This document shows, piece by piece, positions 1 through 7,448 of a stretch of DNA of 64,000 nt. The notes beneath the pieces are model-generated. The model ran no database searches. It worked only from the letters and a program-made list of their open reading frames with translations, and was not told the origin of the DNA. Source of the DNA: Mucilaginibacter flavus (GTDB taxonomy: Bacteria > Bacteroidota > Bacteroidia > Sphingobacteriales > Sphingobacteriaceae); the NCBI RefSeq assembly GCF_030409315.1, contig NZ_JAUFPS010000035.1, forward strand, positions 15,456 to 79,455, given 5' to 3'. A program made the position numbers and the translations under genes. Numbering within the stretch: position 1 is the stretch's first letter; every line of letters starts with the position of its first letter.

Positions 1-180
1 GTAACGAATATTCCATAAATAGAAGGATTAGCGAAGGAATGGCGATTTTTTTGACGATAATATTTTTCCAGAACGGATTTTAAACATCTTGTCACAATCA
101 TTAATAGTAAAGGCCCTACAATTTTATATTTAACGTATTGGTTAGGTTTCTATTTAAAGCAACAAGTACAACTCGCCCCA

Positions 181-768
181 TTAACTACACCAATAACAAA
201 AAACTATAACACTCACCGCTTTTAAGCCAACCGGATTGCTATTGATGTGACTTTTAACAGAGGTAACCGCGTTTCCCAGATATTCTTTTACGGTATGTTT
301 TGAAAGGTTTAGCTTTTCTGCCGCTTCTTCGTAGGTTTTACCCTCCAGCTTGCAAAGTGTAAATACTTTTTTCTTTTGGGGCGAAAGCTGATTGATGGCC
401 TCGTAAAGTAAATAATACTGGTCATCAATTAACTGGATACTTTCAATGTCGGGTTCGGCTTCATCAAAAGGGATGGTATTTACAATGGTGGTTTCTTTAA
501 GCTTACGGCGCAAATACGATATAGATCTGTTAAAACTCAATACAAACAGCCAGCCGCTTAACGATTTATCCGGATTAATTTCCATCCGTTTTTCCCATAG
601 CGCGATAAAAATATCCTGCATAATATCCTGCGAAACATCTTCATCCTTGGTAAACTTGTAAATATTGCGATAAATGGCATGGTGATATTTATGATAAATA
701 GCATCAAATGCTGTTACATCACCGCTATATAAACGATACACCCAACCTTTATCTTCTTCTAAATTCAT
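181..768 (-). CDS. ECF-type RNA polymerase sigma-70 factor (Bacteroidota family), orphan
   Basis: An extracytoplasmic-function sigma factor that would direct RNA polymerase to a small regulon, usually a TonB-dependent uptake locus. Region 2 lies around residues 22-90 (FDAIYHKYHHAIYRNIYKFT, then DIMQDIFIALWEKR). Region 4 is around 128-175, with the helix-turn-helix segment KTYEEAAEKLNLSKHTVKEY. The 195 aa length is normal for the family. The last 15 residues (LKAVSVIVFCYWCS) are hydrophobic. No FecR anti-sigma gene follows within the 180 bases left before the window edge, so its partner is outside the window or absent. The family call is firm; the target genes are unknown. Confidence 0.92.
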   Translation of the reverse strand: MNLEEDKGWVYRLYSGDVTAFDAIYHKYHHAIYRNIYKFTKDEDVSQDIMQDIFIALWEKRMEINPDKSLSGWLFVLSFNRSISYLRRKLKETTIVNTIPFDEAEPDIESIQLIDDQYYLLYEAINQLSPQKKKVFTLCKLEGKTYEEAAEKLNLSKHTVKEYLGNAVTSVKSHINSNPVGLKAVSVIVFCYWCS

Positions 769-1080
769 ACAACTTTAACAGGTAATATTCATAAAATACT
801 CCATTTTAAAAAATTGTGGCTGTTCAACTTTTCGCCGTCAACTCAAAAACGCTTTATCCACAACCCTTTAACAGGGCTACCGGGTAAAAATTTACAATCC
901 CGTTTTTAAATACTTAAAACCGGAATTTTTCATGATTGAGTCAACTTTAACCAATCAAACAATTAACTTTTATAACTGGCAGGCTTAATTGCAACGCTGG
1001 TATTTTGATATCATACACCTTTGTTAATTTAAAAATCACAAAAAATTAATCTGAATTTGTTATGATCGCTAAATTTATTT

Positions 1081-1096
1081 ACGCAAACGTTTACGT
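1081..1096. promoter_or_regulatory. Near-palindromic operator-like site
   Basis: The 16 bases acgcaaacgtttacgt match their reverse complement at 14 of 16 positions around a perfect AAACGTTT core. A second half-site, aaaacgtt, follows at 1097-1104. AAACGTTT cores are typical of LacI-family operators, but no LacI gene is near, so the binder is unknown. It lies about 310 bases upstream of the sigma gene start. Confidence 0.35.
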
Positions 1097-1192
1097 AAAA
1101 CGTTAAACCAATGTGTGTTTTTACCACACTTAAAAAACAATGCTTAAACAGTAATTTTTAAAAAGCTAAATATCGCCTTTGCTATCAATAAA

Positions 1193-1226
1193 AAAAGCAC
1201 CCTGCTCAATTAAACAGGATGCTTTT
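1193..1226 (-). terminator. Rho-independent terminator of the four-hydrolase operon
   Basis: The arms aaaagcaccctg and caggatgctttt pair with one G-T wobble around a 10-base loop. On the minus strand the stem is followed by six T residues. It starts 27 bases beyond the stop codon of the hydrolase at 1253. Confidence 0.8.
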
Positions 1227-1252
1227 ATAAAAATATTAAACTGCGTTTTTTA

Positions 1253-2185
1253 TTACTTCAAAAAGAAATCGAGCAAATCTTTTTGTACCTGCGCGGTTTG
1301 CTCCTGCACCACCCAATGACCCGAATCTTTAATGATAGATTCCTGTACATTGGTAGCCACCAGTTTACAATGGGCTGCCAGGAATGATGCTGCAAAATGA
1401 TCAGACCCCATAGCCAACAACGGCATTGGAAGTTTTTTCTTCGCAAACTCAACATTATCTTTGGCATCCTGGTTAAACTGGCCAAACCAATGGAACGCGC
1501 CGGTTGTGGCGCCGGGAACAGAATAGGCCCTTATAAATTCATTTCTCTCGGCAACGGTAAACGCGTTTTTCTGGAAACCTACCGTTGGCCAAAAATCCGT
1601 AAAGAACAAACCAACTTTGCCCGAAACGATCTCGCCAGAATGTGGCTGACCAAAAAAGCCAAACCACCATGCTTGCGCTTTAACCTGGCTCCAAACCGGT
1701 TCAATACCAGGTAAAAGAGCGTCCATTAAAGCCAGCTTTTTAACATCGCCCGGAAATTGGGCCGCATAGGCATAAGCCACCATCAAACCAATATCATGCC
1801 CAGCTAAATTGATATGCTGATAGCCGAGGCTTTTCATCAATTCATGCATATCCACGGCCATATTTTTTTTATCGTAACCACCAGCTGGTTTGCCCGACTC
1901 ACCCACGCCGCGCATATCCGGCGCTATTACGGTAAAATGTTTAGATAATTCGGGCAGTAAACGGTTCCACATATACCAGTTTTGGCCAAAGCCATGTACC
2001 AATAATAAGGGTTCGCCTTTGCCGCCAATTACGTAGTGAATTTTTACGCCGTTAACTGTTGCATACAGGCTTTTAAAATTTGAAGGAGGCGTTGCTGGTT
2101 TGATAGTTGCACTTACAGATGTTGCAGTAAAAATCGCTAATAATAACACCATAGTTAGGTGTTTAATCTTTGTTATTGTTTTCAT
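1253..2185 (-). CDS. Secreted alpha/beta hydrolase, epoxide hydrolase-like
   Basis: An alpha/beta-hydrolase with a Sec signal peptide (about residues 1-27, ending in SVSA). The oxyanion-loop motif HGFGQNW is near residue 65. The nucleophile elbow reads GHDIGLM, so the nucleophile is Asp, as in epoxide hydrolases and haloalkane dehalogenases rather than esterases. The C-terminal catalytic His is in SGHWVVQE. At 310 aa it has the full length of the family. It is the last gene of a four-gene minus-strand run (gaps 45, 35 and 21 bases from the annotated starts), all hydrolases, so a shared small-molecule degradation role is likely. The substrate cannot be told from sequence. Confidence 0.88.
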   Translation of the reverse strand: MKTITKIKHLTMVLLLAIFTATSVSATIKPATPPSNFKSLYATVNGVKIHYVIGGKGEPLLLVHGFGQNWYMWNRLLPELSKHFTVIAPDMRGVGESGKPAGGYDKKNMAVDMHELMKSLGYQHINLAGHDIGLMVAYAYAAQFPGDVKKLALMDALLPGIEPVWSQVKAQAWWFGFFGQPHSGEIVSGKVGLFFTDFWPTVGFQKNAFTVAERNEFIRAYSVPGATTGAFHWFGQFNQDAKDNVEFAKKKLPMPLLAMGSDHFAASFLAAHCKLVATNVQESIIKDSGHWVVQEQTAQVQKDLLDFFLK

Positions 2186-2230
2186 GATTTGTGTGTTTTA
2201 TTGTTGTGTTATTGATGTGTTATTGATGTG

Positions 2231-3238
2231 TTATTTTTTCTTGTTATCGCTGATATCTTTATAGGCGTTGGGCAGGTTAAAATTGTAATGCAGCCAGTTA
2301 AACAGTACGTAGCCCTTATCGTAATCTTTCATGGTTACGGTTTCTTTGGTTTGCGCCAGGGTTAGGCCTTTATCAACGGCGGCCTCTACCTCTTTTTTAA
2401 GCTCCTCTACATAATCTATAGTGTATTTGATGCCTGCTTTGTTGGTAATGCGGCCATGGCCCGGTATTACGATGGCATCATCGGGTAAAAAATCGTACAT
2501 CCGTTTAAGGTTGGCTGTGGGCTCAAGAAAAAAGCCGTCAAATAACCATGGTATGGCAGGGCTTTCGGCAATAAAAGGATTTCCTGCCCAAAATTTTTTT
2601 TGATTGGGCATCCATACAAACAAATCGGCCGGAGATTGCGCTGTGCCTACGTTTAACAGCTCCACTATTTTGCCACCACCTAAATCAAGCTTCAGATTGC
2701 TGTTTTTGGGGATCACCAGGTCTGCCGGTCTGAAAACCGAGCTTTCAATGCCGCGCCCGGTGCCAAATAAAGTGGTCATGAAATCTTTAATACCATCATA
2801 CTGTGCCGAAAGCCTTTGCTTTGCAAACTCATTTTGGATAATGATAGTTGCGGGCGGCAACAGGTAGTTGCTGAAGCAATGATCTCCGTGATCGCTGGTA
2901 TTCACAGCAAAAATAATGGGCTTATCTGTTACCGACTTAATAAGCGCCACTTCCTGATCATAAAGGCGTTTACTCATCATTACTTCAATAAGTAAAACAC
3001 CTTTATCGCCCACTATAAACCCACCTGTTGTAGCTTGGGGGATACCTTTACTTGTTTCGGTTTCGGCAGTGGTTGGGATAATGGCGTAAATATTATCGCC
3101 TATTTTATGCAGCCCCAGCGTTACTTTATTTGCATCCCAGATGGGCACTACTGGCGGCAGCGGCATTTGCGCAAAGGCAATTTGGCTTAGGCATAGCAGT
3201 ATGCCGGCTATAGCCATTTTTAAGTTTAACTTTTTCAT
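2231..3238 (-). CDS. Secreted MBL-fold protein with atypical metal-binding motifs
   Basis: A metallo-beta-lactamase-fold protein with a signal peptide (residues 1-23, ending in AFAQ). The fold is recognised from GGFIVGDKGVLLIE, NTSDHGDHCFSN, FVWMPNQKKFWAGN and VIPGHGRI. The canonical HxHxDH zinc motif reads SDHGDH here, so the first His is Ser. The usual HTpGD segment reads QSPAD, and the bridging Asp of LFAGD is Asn (WAGN). It may therefore belong to a divergent clade with altered metal binding or activity. It sits between the epoxide-hydrolase-like gene and the amidohydrolase in one operon. The fold is confident; the reaction is not assigned. Confidence 0.85.
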   Translation of the reverse strand: MKKLNLKMAIAGILLCLSQIAFAQMPLPPVVPIWDANKVTLGLHKIGDNIYAIIPTTAETETSKGIPQATTGGFIVGDKGVLLIEVMMSKRLYDQEVALIKSVTDKPIIFAVNTSDHGDHCFSNYLLPPATIIIQNEFAKQRLSAQYDGIKDFMTTLFGTGRGIESSVFRPADLVIPKNSNLKLDLGGGKIVELLNVGTAQSPADLFVWMPNQKKFWAGNPFIAESPAIPWLFDGFFLEPTANLKRMYDFLPDDAIVIPGHGRITNKAGIKYTIDYVEELKKEVEAAVDKGLTLAQTKETVTMKDYDKGYVLFNWLHYNFNLPNAYKDISDNKKK

Positions 3239-3273
3239 TGTATTGGTTTTAAAGTTGAATGTTGACCTGATGA

Positions 3274-5067
3274 TTATTTTTGATAGCCGCCAAAGTATTT
3301 TACCGGCGACCAGGCAGGTATCACTTCGGGCATCGCGGGGCTTTCACCGGCGTATTTACCAGCCGCGTATACTATTTTCCCGTTAACCACTGTCATTAAG
3401 GATGTGATGTGTTTTACATCGTCGGGATTGACGGTGAAGTAATCGTTTGATAGGATAACCATATCGGCATACATACCTTTAACCAGTTTACCTTTAACAT
3501 CCTGCTCACCAGAAAACCAGGCGCTGCCATTGGTATATAATTTTAGCGCGGTAAACTTATCCAGCACCTGGTCTTGCGGCCAAAACTGCATCCCTCCTAT
3601 GGTTTTGCCGGTTAACAGCCAGTGAAGCGCCATCCAGGGGTTGTAAGTTGAAATGCGGGGTGCATCGGTACCCATGCCTACGGGGATACCCATAGCCAGC
3701 ATCTTTTTAATAGGAGGAAGCTGGGTTGTGGGCTGACCATACATTTTGGTATAAAGTTCGCCCTGGTAATACATCCTGAACTGTACCGCTATGCCGCCGC
3801 CAAGCGCTTTAACACGAGCCAGTTCCGGATCGGTGATGGTTTCGGCGTGGTCAAAAAACCATCGCAAGCCGTTAAAGGGCATATCCTTGTTAACTTTTTC
3901 AAACACGTTGAGCATCCTGTCGATAGATTCGCCATAGGTAGCATGCAAACGGAATGGCCAGCGGTTTTTCACCAACAACCTGATCACCGGTTCCAGGTCT
4001 GTCTCCATTTCGGGCGATAGCACAATCCTTGGTTCCAGGAAATTTTCAAAATCAGCACCAGATGCTATCAGGTTTTCGCCCGCGCCTTCCATATTATAAC
4101 CGTTGGCCATCAGCAAATGGTCGTTTTTATTAGGATAGGTTTGGCCTATCCATTTTTCATAATCGGCAAACTCTTTTCCTTTTTGCTGGGCAAATAAATA
4201 ATACGCGGCACGTACGGTTAACTTACCGCTTTTGGCCAATGCTAATGAGGCCTGGTAATCAGCATCGTAATTTTGCGATCCACCGGCGGCATCAACCACA
4301 CTGGTAATACCAAAGCTGTTGATCGCCCTGTAAAAATATTCCGAACTGTTGATCCTTTCTTCGGGAGTAAGCGTGCCTGTAAGCGCCAGCGTGCGGTAAA
4401 TGGCCATGGGCGTTTCTTTGGCATATAGCAAACCCGTTGGTTTACCATCGCTATCCAGTTCTACCAGGCTGCCCGGGTAGTTGGTATTTTTATCGTACCC
4501 AAGTACTTCTATCCCCTTTTTATTAAGGAAAGCTTTACCGTACAGGTAGGTAATAAATACAGGTTTATCTGGTACGGCTGCGTTGATCTCGTCAATAGTG
4601 GGTTGCCTTTTTTCTTCAAACTGAAACTCGTTCCAGCCGCCTACTACTTTAACCCAGGCACCGGGCGGCGTACGCGCGGCCTGCTCTTTTAACATTTCCA
4701 TAGCGCGTTTAAGCGTTTTCACACCATCCCAGCGCAACTCCATATTAAAATTAAGCCCTTCCCTAATGGCGTGCATATGGCTGTCATTTAAGCCGGGAAC
4801 TACCGTTTTCCCATCGGCATCAACTAATTTGGTTGTGGCATTTTTATAGTTGTTTAAAATTTCCTGCGAATTACCTGTAGCCAGGATCAGCCCGTTTTGC
4901 ATGGCTATGGCCTGTTTAAATTCGCCGGGCTTTGCCATGGTGGCAACTTTGGCGTTGTAAATAATCAGATCGGCCTTTTGCTGGGCAAATACTGCGGCCG
5001 GTAAAAACAGTAGTAGCAGCAAAGTTTTTTTAAGCAGTTGTACTGCCATAAGGGGTAAAGTTTTCAT
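3274..5067 (-). CDS. Secreted YtcJ-like metal-dependent amidohydrolase (Amidohydro_3)
   Basis: A 597 aa amidohydrolase-superfamily enzyme with a signal peptide (about 1-28, ending in VFAQ). Metal-binding motifs are visible in order: DSHMHA after GKTVVPGLN, then LHATYG, FDHAET and GMGTDAPR with the catalytic Asp. The C-terminal beta-sandwich ends with MYADMVILSNDYFT and VVNGKIVYAAG, typical of YtcJ-like enzymes that hydrolyse C-N bonds of exogenous compounds. It lies 21 bases downstream of the alpha/beta hydrolase reading frame end and 35 bases before the MBL-fold gene, consistent with one transcript. The substrate is unknown. Confidence 0.92.
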   Translation of the reverse strand: MKTLPLMAVQLLKKTLLLLLFLPAAVFAQQKADLIIYNAKVATMAKPGEFKQAIAMQNGLILATGNSQEILNNYKNATTKLVDADGKTVVPGLNDSHMHAIREGLNFNMELRWDGVKTLKRAMEMLKEQAARTPPGAWVKVVGGWNEFQFEEKRQPTIDEINAAVPDKPVFITYLYGKAFLNKKGIEVLGYDKNTNYPGSLVELDSDGKPTGLLYAKETPMAIYRTLALTGTLTPEERINSSEYFYRAINSFGITSVVDAAGGSQNYDADYQASLALAKSGKLTVRAAYYLFAQQKGKEFADYEKWIGQTYPNKNDHLLMANGYNMEGAGENLIASGADFENFLEPRIVLSPEMETDLEPVIRLLVKNRWPFRLHATYGESIDRMLNVFEKVNKDMPFNGLRWFFDHAETITDPELARVKALGGGIAVQFRMYYQGELYTKMYGQPTTQLPPIKKMLAMGIPVGMGTDAPRISTYNPWMALHWLLTGKTIGGMQFWPQDQVLDKFTALKLYTNGSAWFSGEQDVKGKLVKGMYADMVILSNDYFTVNPDDVKHITSLMTVVNGKIVYAAGKYAGESPAMPEVIPAWSPVKYFGGYQK

Positions 5068-5088
5068 TGGTTTTATAGTTAAGATGGT

Positions 5089-5871
5089 TTAAAGCTTTTG
5101 TATCCAATTCAATATGTAATCGGCATTTTCCTGCCAGGTGGGCTGCCCCAATACAAAATGATTGCGTCCTTCAAATTCCTTGTAATCGGTTATGGATTGC
5201 TTATCTGTATATTTTTTGTAATTGGAGTAATTGAGCGATGCAGGTATAAAACGATCTGTACTACCGGCAATAAACAATAAGGGAGCGTGAGGGCGTTTAA
5301 AGTCGATTTTGGCGGCCGCCGTAGTTGCATCCCTTACCACCAATTTTGATTCGGGCACAAGCAGGTTGTAATAGGCTTCCTTTTGAGCGTCATAAGGCAT
5401 GCCGTTAGTAAAAGCGTACTGCCACTCGGCAAAAGACATGAGGTAAGTTTTTTTGGCCGATGTAAAAAAGCCCAGTGCCGGCCACCCTGCTTTATAAAAC
5501 GACCATTTAAAGGTAAAAACACCCTGCGGCTGCAATGAGTGGATGGCAATGCCAGCCGTAGCAAGGCTTTGCTGTAACAGCAGTTGAGTAATTAACCCAC
5601 CCATAGAATGGCCTATGAGGATAGGTTTCTCTGGTAATTGTTTTACAATATCTGCGTAGTAAGCGGTTAGGTTGGCCAGGCGCTGGCTGGCTACATCGGC
5701 ATCGGGATGCCTTTGGCGTAGTGTGCATGCAGGGGCATCTTTATGTGGCCAGGCAGGTGCAAGGGTTTGGTAGCCCCTTTGCTCAAAGTATGTTTTCCAT
5801 TCGTCCCAGCAGGCACTGCTCACAAATGCACCAGTAATAAATACAATGGTTTTTGAATTTGTTGCTTTCAT
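5089..5871 (-). CDS. Cytoplasmic alpha/beta hydrolase
   Basis: A serine alpha/beta hydrolase. The nucleophile elbow is GHSMGG, the acid Asp is in AGSTDRFIP and the His is in GRNHFVLG. I chose the ATG at 5871 (protein starting MKATNSKTIVF, 260 aa). The frame is open to an ATG at 5904, but those 11 extra residues look like untranslated leader. No signal peptide is seen, unlike the three downstream genes. It is the first gene of the four-hydrolase run and lies divergent from the kinase at 6207 across about 335 bases. The family call is firm; the substrate is not known. Confidence 0.87.
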   Translation of the reverse strand: MKATNSKTIVFITGAFVSSACWDEWKTYFEQRGYQTLAPAWPHKDAPACTLRQRHPDADVASQRLANLTAYYADIVKQLPEKPILIGHSMGGLITQLLLQQSLATAGIAIHSLQPQGVFTFKWSFYKAGWPALGFFTSAKKTYLMSFAEWQYAFTNGMPYDAQKEAYYNLLVPESKLVVRDATTAAAKIDFKRPHAPLLFIAGSTDRFIPASLNYSNYKKYTDKQSITDYKEFEGRNHFVLGQPTWQENADYILNWIQKL

Positions 5872-5904
5872 GATGATTGTCGATATTAATTCACGACGAA
5901 CCAT

Positions 5905-6206
5905 TTATGGCAAGCAACAAGCCATCATTACAAGTACCTAATAATCAATTAATTAAAATAAAACAATGAAAAATTATCGCTTTATATCGTTATAAAGTAG
6001 CGCGGGATAACGACATAAGGTAAAAAACACCACCAATAAACCACAACGATATACCGTTGCCAACATAGCGCGTGCAACGGCCGGCGGATGTTGCATTATT
6101 ACCAACCAGAAGTTTTTTGAAACCAAACGGTTAGTAAGCAGGCTTTTTCTATCAAAATAGTAGTTAAAACTATACTTGGCTTGCTTTATGTAATGCCGCG
6201 TACTAT
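5905..6206. other. Divergent promoter region with two CAACGATATA-type sites
   Basis: About 300 bases without a gene, between the hydrolase operon (leftward) and the kinase operon (rightward). It contains a minus-strand AACGATATA core at 5983-5991 and the near-palindrome CAACGATATACCGTTG at 6044-6059. No good GG-N10-GC sigma-54 promoter was found before the kinase start. Confidence 0.6.
6044..6059. promoter_or_regulatory. Near-palindromic candidate operator upstream of the kinase operon
   Basis: CAACGATATACCGTTG has perfect CAACG/CGTTG arms. It matches 15 of 16 bases of the centre of the perfect palindrome at 16316-16351. It lies about 150 bases upstream of the first kinase gene, a usual distance for an enhancer of a sigma-54-type activator. 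The binder is inferred, not shown. Confidence 0.45.
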
Positions 6207-7391
6207 ATGAGGATAGTTTTAGCTATAGGGTTATTGCTTTGTTTACAGGTTACGGCATCCGCGCAGGTACTAAAAACCGATGCAGGTGCAGCGCGACTTA
6301 AGCTGCTATTAAATGCAAGTCATACCGACTCGCTTCATAAAAACTATCAATCGGCCATTCATCATTTTATTCAATACAGGCAACTAAAAGATTCCTTACT
6401 TAATATAACAAGCCAGGGGCAGATAAAAAAGCTAAAGCAACTGTATCAAACGGCCAAGAAGGATAATGAGATTACCGTCCGCGAAAAAAATATAGACCTG
6501 CTTACCGGCCAAAACAAACTGACAGATATTAACCTTAGTCAAACACGAGCTATCCGGACGATTATTTTTATTGTAGCGCTCATTACTGCCTTGCTGCTAC
6601 CCATTGGTTATTTAAGCTTCCGGCTAAAAAAGCGGGCAAATGCGCGGTTACAGGAACAGGAAAAAGCCATCAACCAAAAGAATGAGGCCTTACAACAACT
6701 TGCCGCGCAAAAAGACAACCTGCTTGATGAAAAGGAACTGCTCATTAAAGAAATACATCACCGGGTTAAAAATAACCTGCAGGTGGTTATCAGTTTATTA
6801 AATACCCAATCGGCTTATCTTAATGATCCGCACGCCACATCGGCCATCAGGCAAAGTCAGCACCGTATGCAGTCCATATCGCTTATTCACCAAAAACTGT
6901 ATCAATCAGAAAGCAGGGCGCTCATTAATATGAGAGAGTACACGCACGAGCTTATCCAGTACCTAAGACAGAGTTTTGACGACGCTGCCCGAATACATTT
7001 TAACATTGATATTGCCGATATCGAATTGGACGTACTTAAAGCAGTGCCCATAGGACTGATACTGAACGAAGCCATCAGCAACGCCATTAAACACGCCTTC
7101 CCGGCAGATGGCAGCGGCCGCATTGATATTGAGCTAAGCTGCGCGGGCGATCAACAATTAAATTTATCTGTTGCTGATAACGGTAAAGGCTTATCGCCTG
7201 GGTTTAATATAGATCTGTGCAAATCCCTCGGCATTAATTTAATGACCAGCATGTGCCGGCAACTGAACGGGCAGCTATCGGTAAAAAATAAAAATGGCGT
7301 AAGCATAGCCATCACTTTTGCCGGGGATACATCGTCATTTGACGAATTATCGTCATTTGACGATGTATTTAGCAGCACCACCTTATCCTAA
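6207..7391 (+). CDS. Membrane sensor histidine kinase, HisKA_2 type, with shortened sensor
   Basis: A 394 aa sensor kinase. It has a signal peptide (1-19), a short helical periplasmic part, a transmembrane segment (about 117-137) and a coiled linker (about 145-178). The phosphoacceptor box follows (KEIHHRVKNNLQVVISLL, His184 or His185 region). The ATPase domain has an N-box (LNEAISNAIKHAF) and a G-box (DNGKGLS). The H-box is of the HisKA_2/HWE-related class. It is a shortened relative of the next gene, lacking nearly all of the TPR sensor. The last codons contain an 18-base tandem duplication (7331-7366) giving repeated SSFDD-type residues. It is probably co-transcribed with 7449-9767 and the regulator at 9778. 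Confidence 0.9.
   Translation: MRIVLAIGLLLCLQVTASAQVLKTDAGAARLKLLLNASHTDSLHKNYQSAIHHFIQYRQLKDSLLNITSQGQIKKLKQLYQTAKKDNEITVREKNIDLLTGQNKLTDINLSQTRAIRTIIFIVALITALLLPIGYLSFRLKKRANARLQEQEKAINQKNEALQQLAAQKDNLLDEKELLIKEIHHRVKNNLQVVISLLNTQSAYLNDPHATSAIRQSQHRMQSISLIHQKLYQSESRALINMREYTHELIQYLRQSFDDAARIHFNIDIADIELDVLKAVPIGLILNEAISNAIKHAFPADGSGRIDIELSCAGDQQLNLSVADNGKGLSPGFNIDLCKSLGINLMTSMCRQLNGQLSVKNKNGVSIAITFAGDTSSFDELSSFDDVFSSTTLS
7331..7366. repeat. Tandem 18-base duplication at the kinase 3' end
   Basis: The 15-mer atcgtcatttgacga occurs twice, at 7331-7345 and 7349-7363. Each copy is itself an inverted repeat (TCGTCA, TT, TGACGA). It is in frame and adds six codons to the kinase tail. Confidence 0.8.
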
Positions 7392-7448
7392 ATAAAATCA
7401 AATACCTAAAAATCAACAACTTAAATAAAATGAGCATTAATTGCGTCA

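Larger units (their letters stand above)
769..1252. other. 484-base intergenic region with sigma-gene upstream sequence and hydrolase terminator
   Basis: There is no convincing gene here. It holds the terminator of the hydrolase at 1253 (near 1193-1226) and the upstream region of the sigma gene. A near-palindrome of the LacI-operator type lies at 1081-1096. The rest is AT-rich, and I could not place a clear -33/-7 promoter pair. Confidence 0.7.

Noticed and set aside
1..180. A FecR or other gene downstream of the orphan sigma factor
   Set aside because: The stretch has only very short frames; a partner could lie beyond the window edge.
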